From assembly GCF_046254905.1 (NCBI RefSeq), contig NZ_CP158016.1, positions 62,001 through 126,000 of the forward strand: a DNA stretch of 64,000 bases. The letters run 5' to 3'. The notes under the pieces were generated by a model that had not been told where the DNA came from, did not search any database, and saw only the letters and a list, made by a program, of their open reading frames with translations. Source of the stretch: Pseudaeromonas aegiceratis (lineage in GTDB: Bacteria > Pseudomonadota > Gammaproteobacteria > Enterobacterales > Aeromonadaceae). Position 1 is the first letter of the stretch. Every line of letters starts with the position of its first letter. Shown here one piece after another: positions 44,639 through 53,175 of the stretch. The position numbers and the translations under genes are program-made.

Positions 44639-45483
44639 TGCGCCTCCAGCCGCTCGGCGATCTGCTGGGGCGTGAGCTCATGGGCCAGCCACTGAGTGAA
44701 CAGGGGCACCTGCTTGATGATGGCGGCGCTGAGGCGAAAGTGGGTGATGGCGGCGTCCAGCCCGGCGATCAGTGGCGGACGGAAGGTATGGCGCTTCAGT
44801 AGGCCGATGGCCTCACTGCCGCCGACGGGCTGGTGATCCTGGGAGGGTTCCTGTCCTGGCAGTGGCGCCTTGCGGGGGCGGAGCAGCTCCACTATGCCCA
44901 GCAGGGGCTGGGGCTGGGCGCACCCTTCGGGCTGATAGAGGTACTTTTTCTTCAGGCCCATGCTTAGGGCCAGGGTCTCATGGGGCAGACCCAGCAGCGT
45001 GCAGGAATCCTGCCACAGGCGGATTTGCTGCACCCCGGGCCAGACCTGGATTATCCCTTCGCTGTTCATGCCGATGCGGCTGATGTCGTCGTTAAGCAGG
45101 CGCCAGCCGCGCTGGCAGAGGGCCGCGGCCGTCGTCGACTTGCCGGTGCCGGAGTGGGCACACAGCAGCAGGGCGCCTCGACCGCTGGGGGGCACCAGGG
45201 CGGCGGCATGCAGTGGCAGCTCGCCCCGCTGAAAGGCCAGGGCCGCCAAGGGGGTGGCCAACAGGAAATGTTGCAGCTCTCGCTCGGTGGCCTGTGGATC
45301 CAGGGGCCGGACATGGACGTGGCGGCCCTCGCTGACCCTGTATTCGGCCAGGCCCGGTACCCGCACCCACATCAGGTTCTTGCGGGCCTTCCAGTGAGGC
45401 TTGTCCAGTCGCCAGGGGCCATCCGGCAGAGCCATCTCCTCACCAAGGGTCAGTTCATAGTCGTCGATGGGCAGTTGCAGCAT
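44629..45483 (-). CDS. Lasso peptide kinase (HPr kinase-like)
   Basis: 284 residues. The P-loop AHSGTGKST is at 109-117, preceded by LHAAAL (His92) and followed by LLNDDISRI (Asp132/133), the three marks of the HprK-like group. Members found in lasso clusters (ThcoK, PadeK) phosphorylate the C-terminal Ser of the precursor; all six precursors here end in Ser. It lies 9 nt after the cyclase gene and overlaps the sulfotransferase, forming a three-gene operon. Confidence 0.85.
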   Translation of the reverse strand: MLQLPIDDYELTLGEEMALPDGPWRLDKPHWKARKNLMWVRVPGLAEYRVSEGRHVHVRPLDPQATERELQHFLLATPLAALAFQRGELPLHAAALVPPSGRGALLLCAHSGTGKSTTAAALCQRGWRLLNDDISRIGMNSEGIIQVWPGVQQIRLWQDSCTLLGLPHETLALSMGLKKKYLYQPEGCAQPQPLLGIVELLRPRKAPLPGQEPSQDHQPVGGSEAIGLLKRHTFRPPLIAGLDAAITHFRLSAAIIKQVPLFTQWLAHELTPQQIAERLEAQWQ

Positions 45484-45492
45484 GAAGAGTCC

Positions 45493-47352
45493 TTAAAACG
45501 TCAAGTCGGCCTGCCAGCTCGCTCTGGCCTGGGCATAGAAGAGGGCGGTGCCCAGGATGCGGTGCAGGGCGAAGCTCTGGTGCTTGGCCACAGGTTCGCT
45601 GGTGCAACTGTCTAGCAACCGATCCACCTGGTCCAGATCCAGCAGCAGAGCCAGGTCCGGCAGCGCCCTCAGTTGTCGCCATTGGGCTCGATAGTGGTTC
45701 GCCTGTTCCCGCATCCAGAGGCTCTCGTCCGGCGCCTGCTCACCCCGGCGGCTGCGCAGACGAATGCTGTCGGGCACCCGGCCTTCGCCCACCAGTCGGG
45801 CCAGCAGCCGCTGGTGGCCCAGCCCCACATAGGCTTCCGGCGGATAGCGCAGCAACTGCTCCATCAGGGCGCGATCGGAAAAGGGATCCACTGAGAGGAC
45901 GCCCTGTTGCCAGAGGGTATTCAGGCCATACGGCGGACGGGATTTGGTGAGAAAGTCTACCCGATCGGCCCAGAGGGGAAAGGGATTGCTGGGAAAGTGG
46001 TAATCCACTCTGGTGAGAAGGGCGTGGGCCAGCCAGGGGGGGGCTTGGTCTGCCGTCTGCTCGGGGGCCCGCCATTGGCGCAGGGTCTTTCCCACCCCCA
46101 ACAGATCTGCCAATTGAACCAACCAGAGACGGGAACCCACTGGGTGGGCCATCAGATGCTGCCAGGCCCAGCGCCAGTGGCCCTGGGGCAGCAAGCGGGC
46201 CTGGCCGCCGTGGCCCGCGTAACTCAAGGAGGCATTGCCGCGAGCGCCGGTCAACAGCACAGGGCAGTCCAGCTCGGCGGCCTGGCGGTAGATCTGCTCC
46301 AGCCAATGGTAGTTGGCGATGTTGCGCAATGGGTTCCAGCTGTTGGCGTGCTGGCGCGTCAGCTTATCCAGCAGGCTGCTGCCATCGGGACGGATGCGGT
46401 GATGGATCAGGTTGGCGTGGCGTTTAGCCAGTTCACAGGTCAACGGCCATTCATCGAGATCCCAGTTGGCCCGCATGACATGGCTCAGATCCCCATCCTG
46501 GGGGGAGGAGGTGAAGCTGTGCAGTGTACGGCCCTGTTCGGCCAGTTGCTCGGCGGCAAATGTGGTGGCCAGGGAGGAGTCCAGCCCGCCGGAGAGGGTG
46601 CTGGCTACCCCACTGCGGGAGCGCAGCAGACCCTTGACCGCTTGGGCGAACAGGGCACCGGCCTCGGCAGCATAGTCTCTTGGGTCCCGATAGGCCAGGT
46701 CGGGTTCTGCTTGGGGCTGCCACCAGCGGGTGAGCCGCGGCGGCTGGCCCGCCTGCAGCAGCAGATGGTGCCCGCCAGGCACCGCCTGGATGGCTGACCA
46801 GGGCTCGTCGGTCATCTTGGCCACCAGCAGATGGGCCAGCGCCAGGCCGTTGAGCTGCTTGGGCACCGCCGGATGGCTCAGCAGCACCTGGCGCAGCGGA
46901 CTGGCCAGCACCACCTGCTCATCCTGATAGTAAAACAGCGGCTGACTACCATGATGATCCACCACCAGATGCAGGCTGCGGCTGGGCTCGTGCCAGGCGG
47001 TGAGGGCAAAGCTGCCGTAGAGGCGCTGGATACCTGCCTGCCCCCAGGCGGCCCAAGCCTGGCAGAGCAGCTCGGCATCGCTCCTGGGATAGTCCAGGCC
47101 TAATTCATCTGCCAGCTGTTTTGGCCGATCCAGCCGGGCCCAGGCCAGCATCTGCCAGGGGCCCAATTGGTAATCCGGTTGCTGCAGTGCATCCTCCGCC
47201 AGTATGGGCACCGGGTTGCTCAGTAGCAGGCTGTGTCCTCGATCTGTGTCATGCACAAAGGGTTGGCAACCAGGTCGGGTTAAGGCGGAGACGAGGCGCA
47301 ACTGCAGCGCATCGTTCAGAGGCTGCTGATATTGATGAACAAAGGCAAACAT
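45493..47352 (-). CDS. Lasso cyclase (asparagine synthetase-like)
   Basis: 619 residues. The N-terminal half keeps the glutamine-hydrolase fold (LYGSFALTAWHEPSRSLHLVVDHHGSQPLFYY), but starts MFAFVHQY with no Cys at position 2, so it cannot use glutamine. The C-terminal synthetase domain has the ATP pyrophosphatase loop SGGLDSS at 254-260. It would adenylate the ring Asp of the core peptide and close the macrolactam with the new N-terminus. First gene of the leftward operon, divergent from B1. Confidence 0.9.
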   Translation of the reverse strand: MFAFVHQYQQPLNDALQLRLVSALTRPGCQPFVHDTDRGHSLLLSNPVPILAEDALQQPDYQLGPWQMLAWARLDRPKQLADELGLDYPRSDAELLCQAWAAWGQAGIQRLYGSFALTAWHEPSRSLHLVVDHHGSQPLFYYQDEQVVLASPLRQVLLSHPAVPKQLNGLALAHLLVAKMTDEPWSAIQAVPGGHHLLLQAGQPPRLTRWWQPQAEPDLAYRDPRDYAAEAGALFAQAVKGLLRSRSGVASTLSGGLDSSLATTFAAEQLAEQGRTLHSFTSSPQDGDLSHVMRANWDLDEWPLTCELAKRHANLIHHRIRPDGSSLLDKLTRQHANSWNPLRNIANYHWLEQIYRQAAELDCPVLLTGARGNASLSYAGHGGQARLLPQGHWRWAWQHLMAHPVGSRLWLVQLADLLGVGKTLRQWRAPEQTADQAPPWLAHALLTRVDYHFPSNPFPLWADRVDFLTKSRPPYGLNTLWQQGVLSVDPFSDRALMEQLLRYPPEAYVGLGHQRLLARLVGEGRVPDSIRLRSRRGEQAPDESLWMREQANHYRAQWRQLRALPDLALLLDLDQVDRLLDSCTSEPVAKHQSFALHRILGTALFYAQARASWQADLTF

Positions 47353-47460
47353 TGTGAAGACTTTGTGAGGCTTATAGTATGACCGGCATCATAACCAATG
47401 GATGCTCCCGTGGCCAACGGGCACGGCAGGTCTCTGCGAGTAAAAGGAGTCAAGGCAAGC
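47353..47460. promoter_or_regulatory. Divergent promoter region, cyclase / B1
   Basis: The 108 bases between the two divergent lasso operons include TATAGT (about 47374-47379) and other AT-rich hexamers that may serve either direction. AAGGAGTCAAGG before the B1 ATG resembles the AAGGAGTCAAAG ribosome site used by the precursors. Confidence 0.3.
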
Positions 47461-47724
47461 ATGTTGCAACGCAATGAGGCGATACCCAGCACTGAGCTGG
47501 ATGGTGAACAGGTCTTCATGGATCTGGAGTCGGGGCGGTATTACAGCCTCAAGGGCACAGGTCTGGCGGTCTGGCAACTGTTGGCTGAGCCACTGGCGGA
47601 AGAGGCTCTGTTCCAGCAGCTGGCCAGCGCCTATGCCATACCGCTGGATCGCTGTCGGCAGGATACGGCGCCTTTCCTGACGCAGATGCTGGATAAGGGC
47701 TTACTGCTGCGCAAGAGCTGTTGA
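47461..47724 (+). CDS. Lasso RRE protein B1 (PqqD-like)
   Basis: 87 residues from MLQRNEAIPSTELDGE; a 21-residue upstream extension is less likely. The PqqD/RRE pattern is plain: a beta-rich N-part (VFMDLESGRYYSLKGTGLAVWQLL) and helices for the rest. It binds the leader through the WxxPxL motif and presents it to B2. Stop overlaps the transporter start (TGATG). Confidence 0.88.
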   Translation: MLQRNEAIPSTELDGEQVFMDLESGRYYSLKGTGLAVWQLLAEPLAEEALFQQLASAYAIPLDRCRQDTAPFLTQMLDKGLLLRKSC

Positions 47725-49511
47725 TGAGGCCGGCCGTGAAGGGCTGGCTAGCCGATTGCCGCTGGGGGGTGGGCCTGTTGCTGGCCGAGGCTCCCGGGGT
47801 GTTGGCCGCCTGGCTGCTACTGTTGCTGGTCAGCGCTGCCGCGCCCCTGGCATTGCTGGGCCTGCTGCACCGGGTGCTGGGGTTGCTGCAAGGCGGGCCA
47901 GGCCATACGTTGCTGCCCTGGCTTATCGGCCTGTTAGGCCTGTTTGTGTTGCTGCCCCTGCTCAATCAGAGCCGGCAATGGTTGCATGGCCGGCTGGCCG
48001 AACGGGTGCAGACGAGTATGCAGGATCACCTGCATCGGGTGGTGACGGCGCTACCGTTCGAGCTGTTTGACCGTGGTCAGCACTACGACCGGCTGCACCG
48101 GATGCGCAGCGATCTGCTGAGTCAGCCCCTGTTGCTGGTGGAGCATCTGGGGCAGCTGTGTCAATCCGGCCTGTTTTTGGCCCTGCTGGCCGGCAGCCTG
48201 CTGCTGTATCGCCCTGACATTCTGCTTGGCCTGGGGCTGGCGGCCCTGGCGGCCCTGGCGCTGGGGGTGTGGCATGCCGCCCACCAGATCCGTTTTCAGC
48301 GTCGACTGGCCCGGTTGCAACGACAGGCCAATTACCTGAGTTTCGTGATGACCGATCGGCAGCCGGCGGCGGATCTGCGTCTGCTGGGGCTGGCCGGCTA
48401 CTTTCGCCAGCGCTTCTTGCAGGCGCAGATTGTGTTGCATCAACTGCAACGGCGCTTGGATAACCGCAGCTGGTGGGTAAGCCTGTGGAGCAGCCTGTTG
48501 CTGGGGGCGGGTCTGGTCTGGACCGCCTACTGCCTGTATCGCGATTGGGCCCTCGGCGCCTTGCTCCTGGCGGATCTGGTGGTGTTGGCCCAGGGTCTCT
48601 GGTTGGCGCTGCGCATTCAGGGGCAGTTGGTGGAGAGCGCCATCCGGGTGGCCAGAGCCGGCCTGTTTATGCAGGAGATCCGAGCCTTTTTGACCGACCC
48701 GCCGCGCTATAAACAGGCAGATCTGGCACCGGTTATGACGACCTGCCCGGCCCCCGAGGCGGCACTCTGTCTGGATCGGGTCGGCTTTTGCTATGAGGGG
48801 GCCCGGCAACCGGCGTTGCAGGACTTCTCCCTGACGGTGCCCAAGGGGCAGATCTGCGCCCTGGTGGGGGGCAATGGGGCCGGCAAGTCCACCGTGCTCA
48901 AACTGCTGGCCGGTCTCTATCAGCCCCAGAGTGGGGGGATCTGGCTCAACGGCGCGCCGGCAGCGACCCTGGATGAGGCAAGCCGGCGGGAACAGATGGG
49001 CGTCCTGTTGCAGGAGCCGATGCATTTTCAGGGCTCGGCGGCGGAGAACCTGCGGCTGGATCGGGTCTTGCCGGAGGGCCACTATCAGGCTGCCTTGCAG
49101 GCGGCGGATGCCCACAGCCTGCTGGCCGGTCTACCCGAGGGGGAGCAGACCCTGCTGGGCAGGCTGTTTGGCGGGGTGGAGCTCAGCGGCGGTCAGTGGC
49201 AACGTCTGTGTCTGGCGCGCATCCTGGCTGGGGAGCAGCCCATCATGCTGCTGGATGAGCCCACCAGTGCCCTGGACGGTTGGTCGGAGATCGACTGGTT
49301 TGCCCGCCTGCGCCGGTGGGCGCAGGGACGCACCATCATTTTGGTGACCCACAGATTCAGTACTGCCAAACAGGCCGACTGCATCCAGGTGATGGAGGCT
49401 GGGCGTATCGTGGAGCGTGGCAATCACGAACAGCTGCTGGCCCTGGGGGGCCGCTATGCGGCGGCCTGGCGAACGCCTCAGTCGGCAGAGGCGCCGGCGC
49501 CGGCCTTGTGA
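47724..49511 (+). CDS. Lasso peptide ABC exporter (D)
   Basis: 595 residues: six-helix membrane domain (about 15-300), then an ATPase domain with GGNGAGKST, LSGGQWQRLCLARIL, LLDEPTSALD and the H-loop LVTHRFS. It exports mature peptide and gives self-protection. The 3' end overlaps the convergent B2 gene by 34 nt. Confidence 0.88.
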   Translation: MRPAVKGWLADCRWGVGLLLAEAPGVLAAWLLLLLVSAAAPLALLGLLHRVLGLLQGGPGHTLLPWLIGLLGLFVLLPLLNQSRQWLHGRLAERVQTSMQDHLHRVVTALPFELFDRGQHYDRLHRMRSDLLSQPLLLVEHLGQLCQSGLFLALLAGSLLLYRPDILLGLGLAALAALALGVWHAAHQIRFQRRLARLQRQANYLSFVMTDRQPAADLRLLGLAGYFRQRFLQAQIVLHQLQRRLDNRSWWVSLWSSLLLGAGLVWTAYCLYRDWALGALLLADLVVLAQGLWLALRIQGQLVESAIRVARAGLFMQEIRAFLTDPPRYKQADLAPVMTTCPAPEAALCLDRVGFCYEGARQPALQDFSLTVPKGQICALVGGNGAGKSTVLKLLAGLYQPQSGGIWLNGAPAATLDEASRREQMGVLLQEPMHFQGSAAENLRLDRVLPEGHYQAALQAADAHSLLAGLPEGEQTLLGRLFGGVELSGGQWQRLCLARILAGEQPIMLLDEPTSALDGWSEIDWFARLRRWAQGRTIILVTHRFSTAKQADCIQVMEAGRIVERGNHEQLLALGGRYAAAWRTPQSAEAPAPAL

Positions 49512-49939
49512 CTGGGGTGGCGGCTCACCACCCGGTAGCGGGTCACTGGGCCGCCCAGCACCACCTGGGTATCGACCTCGATCCAGGCATGGGCGGCAAA
49601 GTCGTTCTGTTCATCCCGCCCCACCCCCACCACCAGCTCGTAAGGCAACCCCTGCCGGGCCGACCAGAGGCTCAGCGCAATAGCTTGTTCCAGACAGAGC
49701 GCCCGCCAGGGGACCAGCCTGGCCAGTCGTGCCAGGCGCTGGCCGGCCAGGCGTTGGGCGCGTTGGGTGGTTTCTGCGTTCAGGGCATAGTCCCGGGGCA
49801 GGCGGGCGAGTACCTGCTTGATGGGCTGGTGGCGCAGCTGCCAGCGCGCCCTGGCCAGCAGGCCGATCAGACGGAGAGCCTCCCGACGGCGGCCCGTCAG
49901 CCAGAGAAAGCGCCAGAACGAGCGAGCCGACTGACTCAT
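49478..49939 (-). CDS. Lasso leader peptidase B2 (transglutaminase-like)
   Basis: 153 residues from MSQSARSFWRFLW, overlapping the nucleotidyltransferase stop (ATGA). The papain-like triad is visible as Cys82 in ALCLEQAIALSLW and His117 in FAAHAWIEV, with an acidic residue following. Together with B1 it cuts the leader after the TX pair (T27-X28 of the precursors). Confidence 0.88.
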   Translation of the reverse strand: MSQSARSFWRFLWLTGRRREALRLIGLLARARWQLRHQPIKQVLARLPRDYALNAETTQRAQRLAGQRLARLARLVPWRALCLEQAIALSLWSARQGLPYELVVGVGRDEQNDFAAHAWIEVDTQVVLGGPVTRYRVVSRHPSHKAGAGASAD

Positions 49940-51138
49940 CCGTGACGCACCGAGTCGAGATCGTGTCGTGCCCGTCCCCAGCGCACTATCAGCAAGGGCA
50001 GGCGCAGCAGGGGATAGGCCCACAGCAGCGACGTGGGCAGCCGCCACTTCTCCATATCCTCCCGGCTAAAACAGCCGCGATCGACGAGATGACGGAGGCG
50101 GGCGGGCCAGCCGTAGCGCCGCTGCAGGCACCCTTGGTAGGCATGCAGGCGATAGCGATAACGCAATGACAGGCAATTGGTCATCTCGGGGTAATCGTGC
50201 GCCAGCAAGAAGGCCTGAGCCTCACCGGCCAGGTAGCGAGCCTCAGGGGAGGCTGAGTTGACCAGCTGTTGCAGCTCGGCTCTGTCATGAGTCTGCACCG
50301 GCCAGAGCCAATTTAGCAGTAGCGCGGTTTGTTCCAGCACGCCAAGCAGGCCCTGGCGACGCGCTAACTCCTGGGCCTCTTGCCAAATCCCGGGGACAGC
50401 TTCGCTGATGGCTTGGATGTCACCGAGCCACTTGAGGCGAAACCAGTGGTGGCGGGCACCGTGGGTCAGCAGATATAGCAGCTCACCGGCTGCAATACGG
50501 TCTCTGGCAAAGGGGAGTTGCCACTGCGTTTCTCTGTGCTGGGCATGCAGGGGTTCGATGCGCCAGTGCAGCTCCACCATCACCGATTGCTGGGCATGGC
50601 GCAGGGTCAGGTGCCAGTAATGGCGTTGTACCAGACGCCGGTTGGCCTCGTGCAGGGGCGGGGCATCCAGCAGGGTAAAGCCTTCGGCCTGCAACAGCTC
50701 ACAGGCCTGCCACAACTGCGCCGGCGGCACCAGCAGATCCAGATCCTTGCTGTGGCGCAACGTCATGTCGCCATACAGCCGCTGGCTGAGGCCGGGGCCC
50801 TTGAGCACACTCAGGGTCAGCCCTGCGGCGTCGAACCGGCGCTGCAGATGCTGCTGCATGGCCCCCAGTCGCAACAGGCTCAGGCGTTGCGAACGGGCTT
50901 TTTGTTGCAGGCGGGGCCAGTGGGGCCCCAACAAGGCTGGGCCCCAGCCAGGGTTCAGCGCCAGCTCCGCCAGTCCCCACAGACGGTGATCCTGCAGGTA
51001 TTGCCAGTTGCGATCCCAGTCCTGTGGTTGCGCCGCCAAGGCTGCCAATTGTTGTTGGCGTTGAGACTCTTGTTGAGGACGCCAGGCACAGAGGCTGGCT
51101 AACTGTAGGGGGAGAGGTAGGGATGAGTGTGTCAACAT
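49936..51138 (-). CDS. Nucleotidyltransferase of lasso locus
   Basis: About 400 residues from MLTHSSLPL (starts at 51168 or 51195 possible). The core GLSQRLYGDMTLRHSKDLDLLVPP contains the nucleotidyltransferase Asp-x-Asp (KDLDLL), placing it in the NTP_transf_5 group regularly found in kinase-bearing lasso clusters. A homologue in the pseudomycoidin cluster is reported to decorate the phosphorylated C-terminus further. It is upstream of, and coupled to, B2. Confidence 0.82.
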   Translation of the reverse strand: MLTHSSLPLPLQLASLCAWRPQQESQRQQQLAALAAQPQDWDRNWQYLQDHRLWGLAELALNPGWGPALLGPHWPRLQQKARSQRLSLLRLGAMQQHLQRRFDAAGLTLSVLKGPGLSQRLYGDMTLRHSKDLDLLVPPAQLWQACELLQAEGFTLLDAPPLHEANRRLVQRHYWHLTLRHAQQSVMVELHWRIEPLHAQHRETQWQLPFARDRIAAGELLYLLTHGARHHWFRLKWLGDIQAISEAVPGIWQEAQELARRQGLLGVLEQTALLLNWLWPVQTHDRAELQQLVNSASPEARYLAGEAQAFLLAHDYPEMTNCLSLRYRYRLHAYQGCLQRRYGWPARLRHLVDRGCFSREDMEKWRLPTSLLWAYPLLRLPLLIVRWGRARHDLDSVRHG

Positions 51139-51195
51139 GACTGTGCGCCTCACGGAGTGAAATAGCATGATACCTAACTGCGTGGTGCTTCCCAA

Positions 51196-51411
51196 ACAAT
51201 TCCAAAGTCATCGCCACTAGTTGACTCAATCTGGTTATTCCACGACATTTGTTGCGGCCTTATCATAACGAGATAGTATCATTTCATGGTTTGGCGCTCG
51301 GCCAGCAGTCGTTGACGAACTTGGCATCATAGTTGTCAGTTGTTGAGCTGCAATCTTAACCAAGCGGCTCATTATCGTTGCTGTTGATTTTAGGAATATG
51401 TTGGGGGCGAA
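51196..51411. other. AT-rich spacer between lasso and carbamoyl cassettes
   Basis: 216 bases without a gene. Base composition changes sharply here from GC-rich to AT-rich, marking a boundary. It must hold the promoters of the nucleotidyltransferase operon (left) and of the ACP gene (right); none is clear enough to place. Confidence 0.5.
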
Positions 51412-51654
51412 ATGGCGATAGAAAAAATAAGGGAGTTTGTCTTCGGGCTACTTGCCAAACATGGTGTTAGCGAGGGTTGTTTAGATGATGATTCACTTAT
51501 AGAGTCTAACCGTTTCGACTCGATCGATGTTGTAGAACTGATAATATTTCTAGAGGACGAATTCAATATATATATATCCTCATCTGACTCAAAGATAATG
51601 AGTGAACTCGATACTATCCGACGGATTGAGATATATGTCAATGAACATGCGTAA
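51412..51654 (+). CDS. Acyl carrier protein
   Basis: 80 residues, acidic, with the phosphopantetheine site NRFDSIDVVELIIFLEDEF (Ser at about 37). It resembles DltC-type carriers used with MBOAT/SGNH acyltransferases. It is alone on the plus strand while the other cassette genes run leftward. No acyl-activating enzyme is present in the window to load it. Confidence 0.85.
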   Translation: MAIEKIREFVFGLLAKHGVSEGCLDDDSLIESNRFDSIDVVELIIFLEDEFNIYISSSDSKIMSELDTIRRIEIYVNEHA

Positions 51655-51786
51655 CTGCTAATGCATTAACTTGTGCATGCGGTTACATTGTAAGTTTTGC
51701 GGGTTTTGCACGGAGTGGATTCTCCTGTCATTCACGTGCAAGACCCGCGTAGGAAGCAGTTGGGCATGCCTTTGTGAGGTGAATTC

Positions 51787-51942
51787 TCAAAAAATAGCAT
51801 AAATAAAAGGTGACCAACTTGAGCTGCTGGCAAAAATGAACAGCCCAGAGAGTATCAGCAATACGATCAGAAATGGAATAAGAATAGCGCGAGATTTTTT
51901 TGATAAGAAGAAACTTAACAGCTCAAACAGAAACTCTTTCAT
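51787..51942 (-). CDS. DUF5989 membrane microprotein
   Basis: 51 codons, below the usual gene-calling limit. The protein starts MKEFLFELLSFFLSKKSRA, has one membrane helix (ILIPFLIVLLILSGLFIF) and ends SPFIYAIF. This matches the DUF5989 pattern (basic region, helix, terminal PFIYxxF) regularly seen beside SxtJ proteins and carbamoyltransferases, both of which are in this cassette. A GAGG site is upstream. Its role is unknown; it may help assemble a membrane complex. Confidence 0.8.
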   Translation of the reverse strand: MKEFLFELLSFFLSKKSRAILIPFLIVLLILSGLFIFASSSSWSPFIYAIF

Positions 51943-52113
51943 TTCGATGGTACCTCATTTTTCTAATCGATAATAATTTAGCTCGCAGATGAACGCGGTG
52001 CCTACCGAATCACATCAAGAAAGGATGTTTGTATGGTATTGATGATACATCATTGATGCTTTTTGTCATTAATGAATAACATTCATGTGCAACTGATATG
52101 CCGTATAAATTCA

Positions 52114-53169
52114 TCAGTGAGCTTCCTTTATGCGTGCTGCAATTTGCTCTGCAAGAATTTGATTCCCCTGAGGGGTAAGATGGCCTGTTAAATCAAGAAA
52201 GAAAGAATTACCAATATTATCGAATATGCTTGAAAGGTCAACGATATCTGTGGATTGATTGGCATAGAAAGATAGTTTCTTTGCAATGGCCCCATATTGC
52301 ATGGTTAAGTTTTTGGTGGCTTCTTCTTGAAGGAGATTGGCCACATTCGCATGGTTTCCCCATGGCACGGGTGGGATAAATAACAAGGTCGTTGTTTTCT
52401 GAGACAGTCCATAAGATTTCAATGCATCAAAATCCATGATGATATGTTTGACAATCATGTCCTGATATCTGGTGTCATCGCAAAATGACGACTGAGCATC
52501 CTCTCGTGTGCCGGAATTGGAAAATTTATTAGTGATTTTTTTCCAGATGGTCAGTAGACGTGGAAGGGTTTGATCCTTGTTATGGCTTATGTCTCTGTCA
52601 GAACAGACTGATATGTAGTCAAATGGACCGTTGAGTACGACGACTGAATCATAGTGCTGCTGTTCAACGACGTTAATTCGAAGCCAATTCGCCAGATTTC
52701 TTGATAAGGTATGCCCCGGAACGGCATAATTATCAATTTGATAGTTGGGCAAGAGAGTCGATAGTTTACTTGCTAGGCTATCCTCTGATGGGTTATATAA
52801 TCCAAACGTTTGGGATGCGCCCAATAGCAGAAGTCGTCTATCTGCATGTCGTGACGACCCTGTGCCTATGATCCGTTTCCCTGTTTGGTCAATTTTATAT
52901 ATGCCATAATCCCCCTGAACGATTTGCTTTTCTACAAGTGGAGTATATTTTACTTGCAGAGTCTGTGAGTCATGAAAATAGCGACTATACGCTTTCCTAT
53001 CCAGATCCTGTGGCAGTGAGGCTATGAATTTCTGTTGCGCATGGTGAGGAGTTTTCATCTGTGAAACGAGACTTCTGGAGCAGATCAACAGATCGCCAAA
53101 ACCATCAGCAGTCAATGTTAAAAATATGATGATAATAAGGATGAAAAGAATGTATTTAAACTTTTTCAT
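52114..53169 (-). CDS. SGNH/GDSL family membrane-anchored protein 1
   Basis: 351 residues: N-terminal membrane helix (about 5-22), then an SGNH fold with the nucleophile loop LLLLGASQTFGL (Ser about 119) and a C-terminal LDLTGHLTPQGN bringing the Asp/His pair. Such periplasmic proteins (DltD/AlgX-like) work with MBOAT proteins to move acyl groups onto surface polymers. It is 6 nt downstream of the MBOAT gene. Confidence 0.78.
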   Translation of the reverse strand: MKKFKYILFILIIIIFLTLTADGFGDLLICSRSLVSQMKTPHHAQQKFIASLPQDLDRKAYSRYFHDSQTLQVKYTPLVEKQIVQGDYGIYKIDQTGKRIIGTGSSRHADRRLLLLGASQTFGLYNPSEDSLASKLSTLLPNYQIDNYAVPGHTLSRNLANWLRINVVEQQHYDSVVVLNGPFDYISVCSDRDISHNKDQTLPRLLTIWKKITNKFSNSGTREDAQSSFCDDTRYQDMIVKHIIMDFDALKSYGLSQKTTTLLFIPPVPWGNHANVANLLQEEATKNLTMQYGAIAKKLSFYANQSTDIVDLSSIFDNIGNSFFLDLTGHLTPQGNQILAEQIAARIKEAH

Positions 53170-53175
53170 GATATT

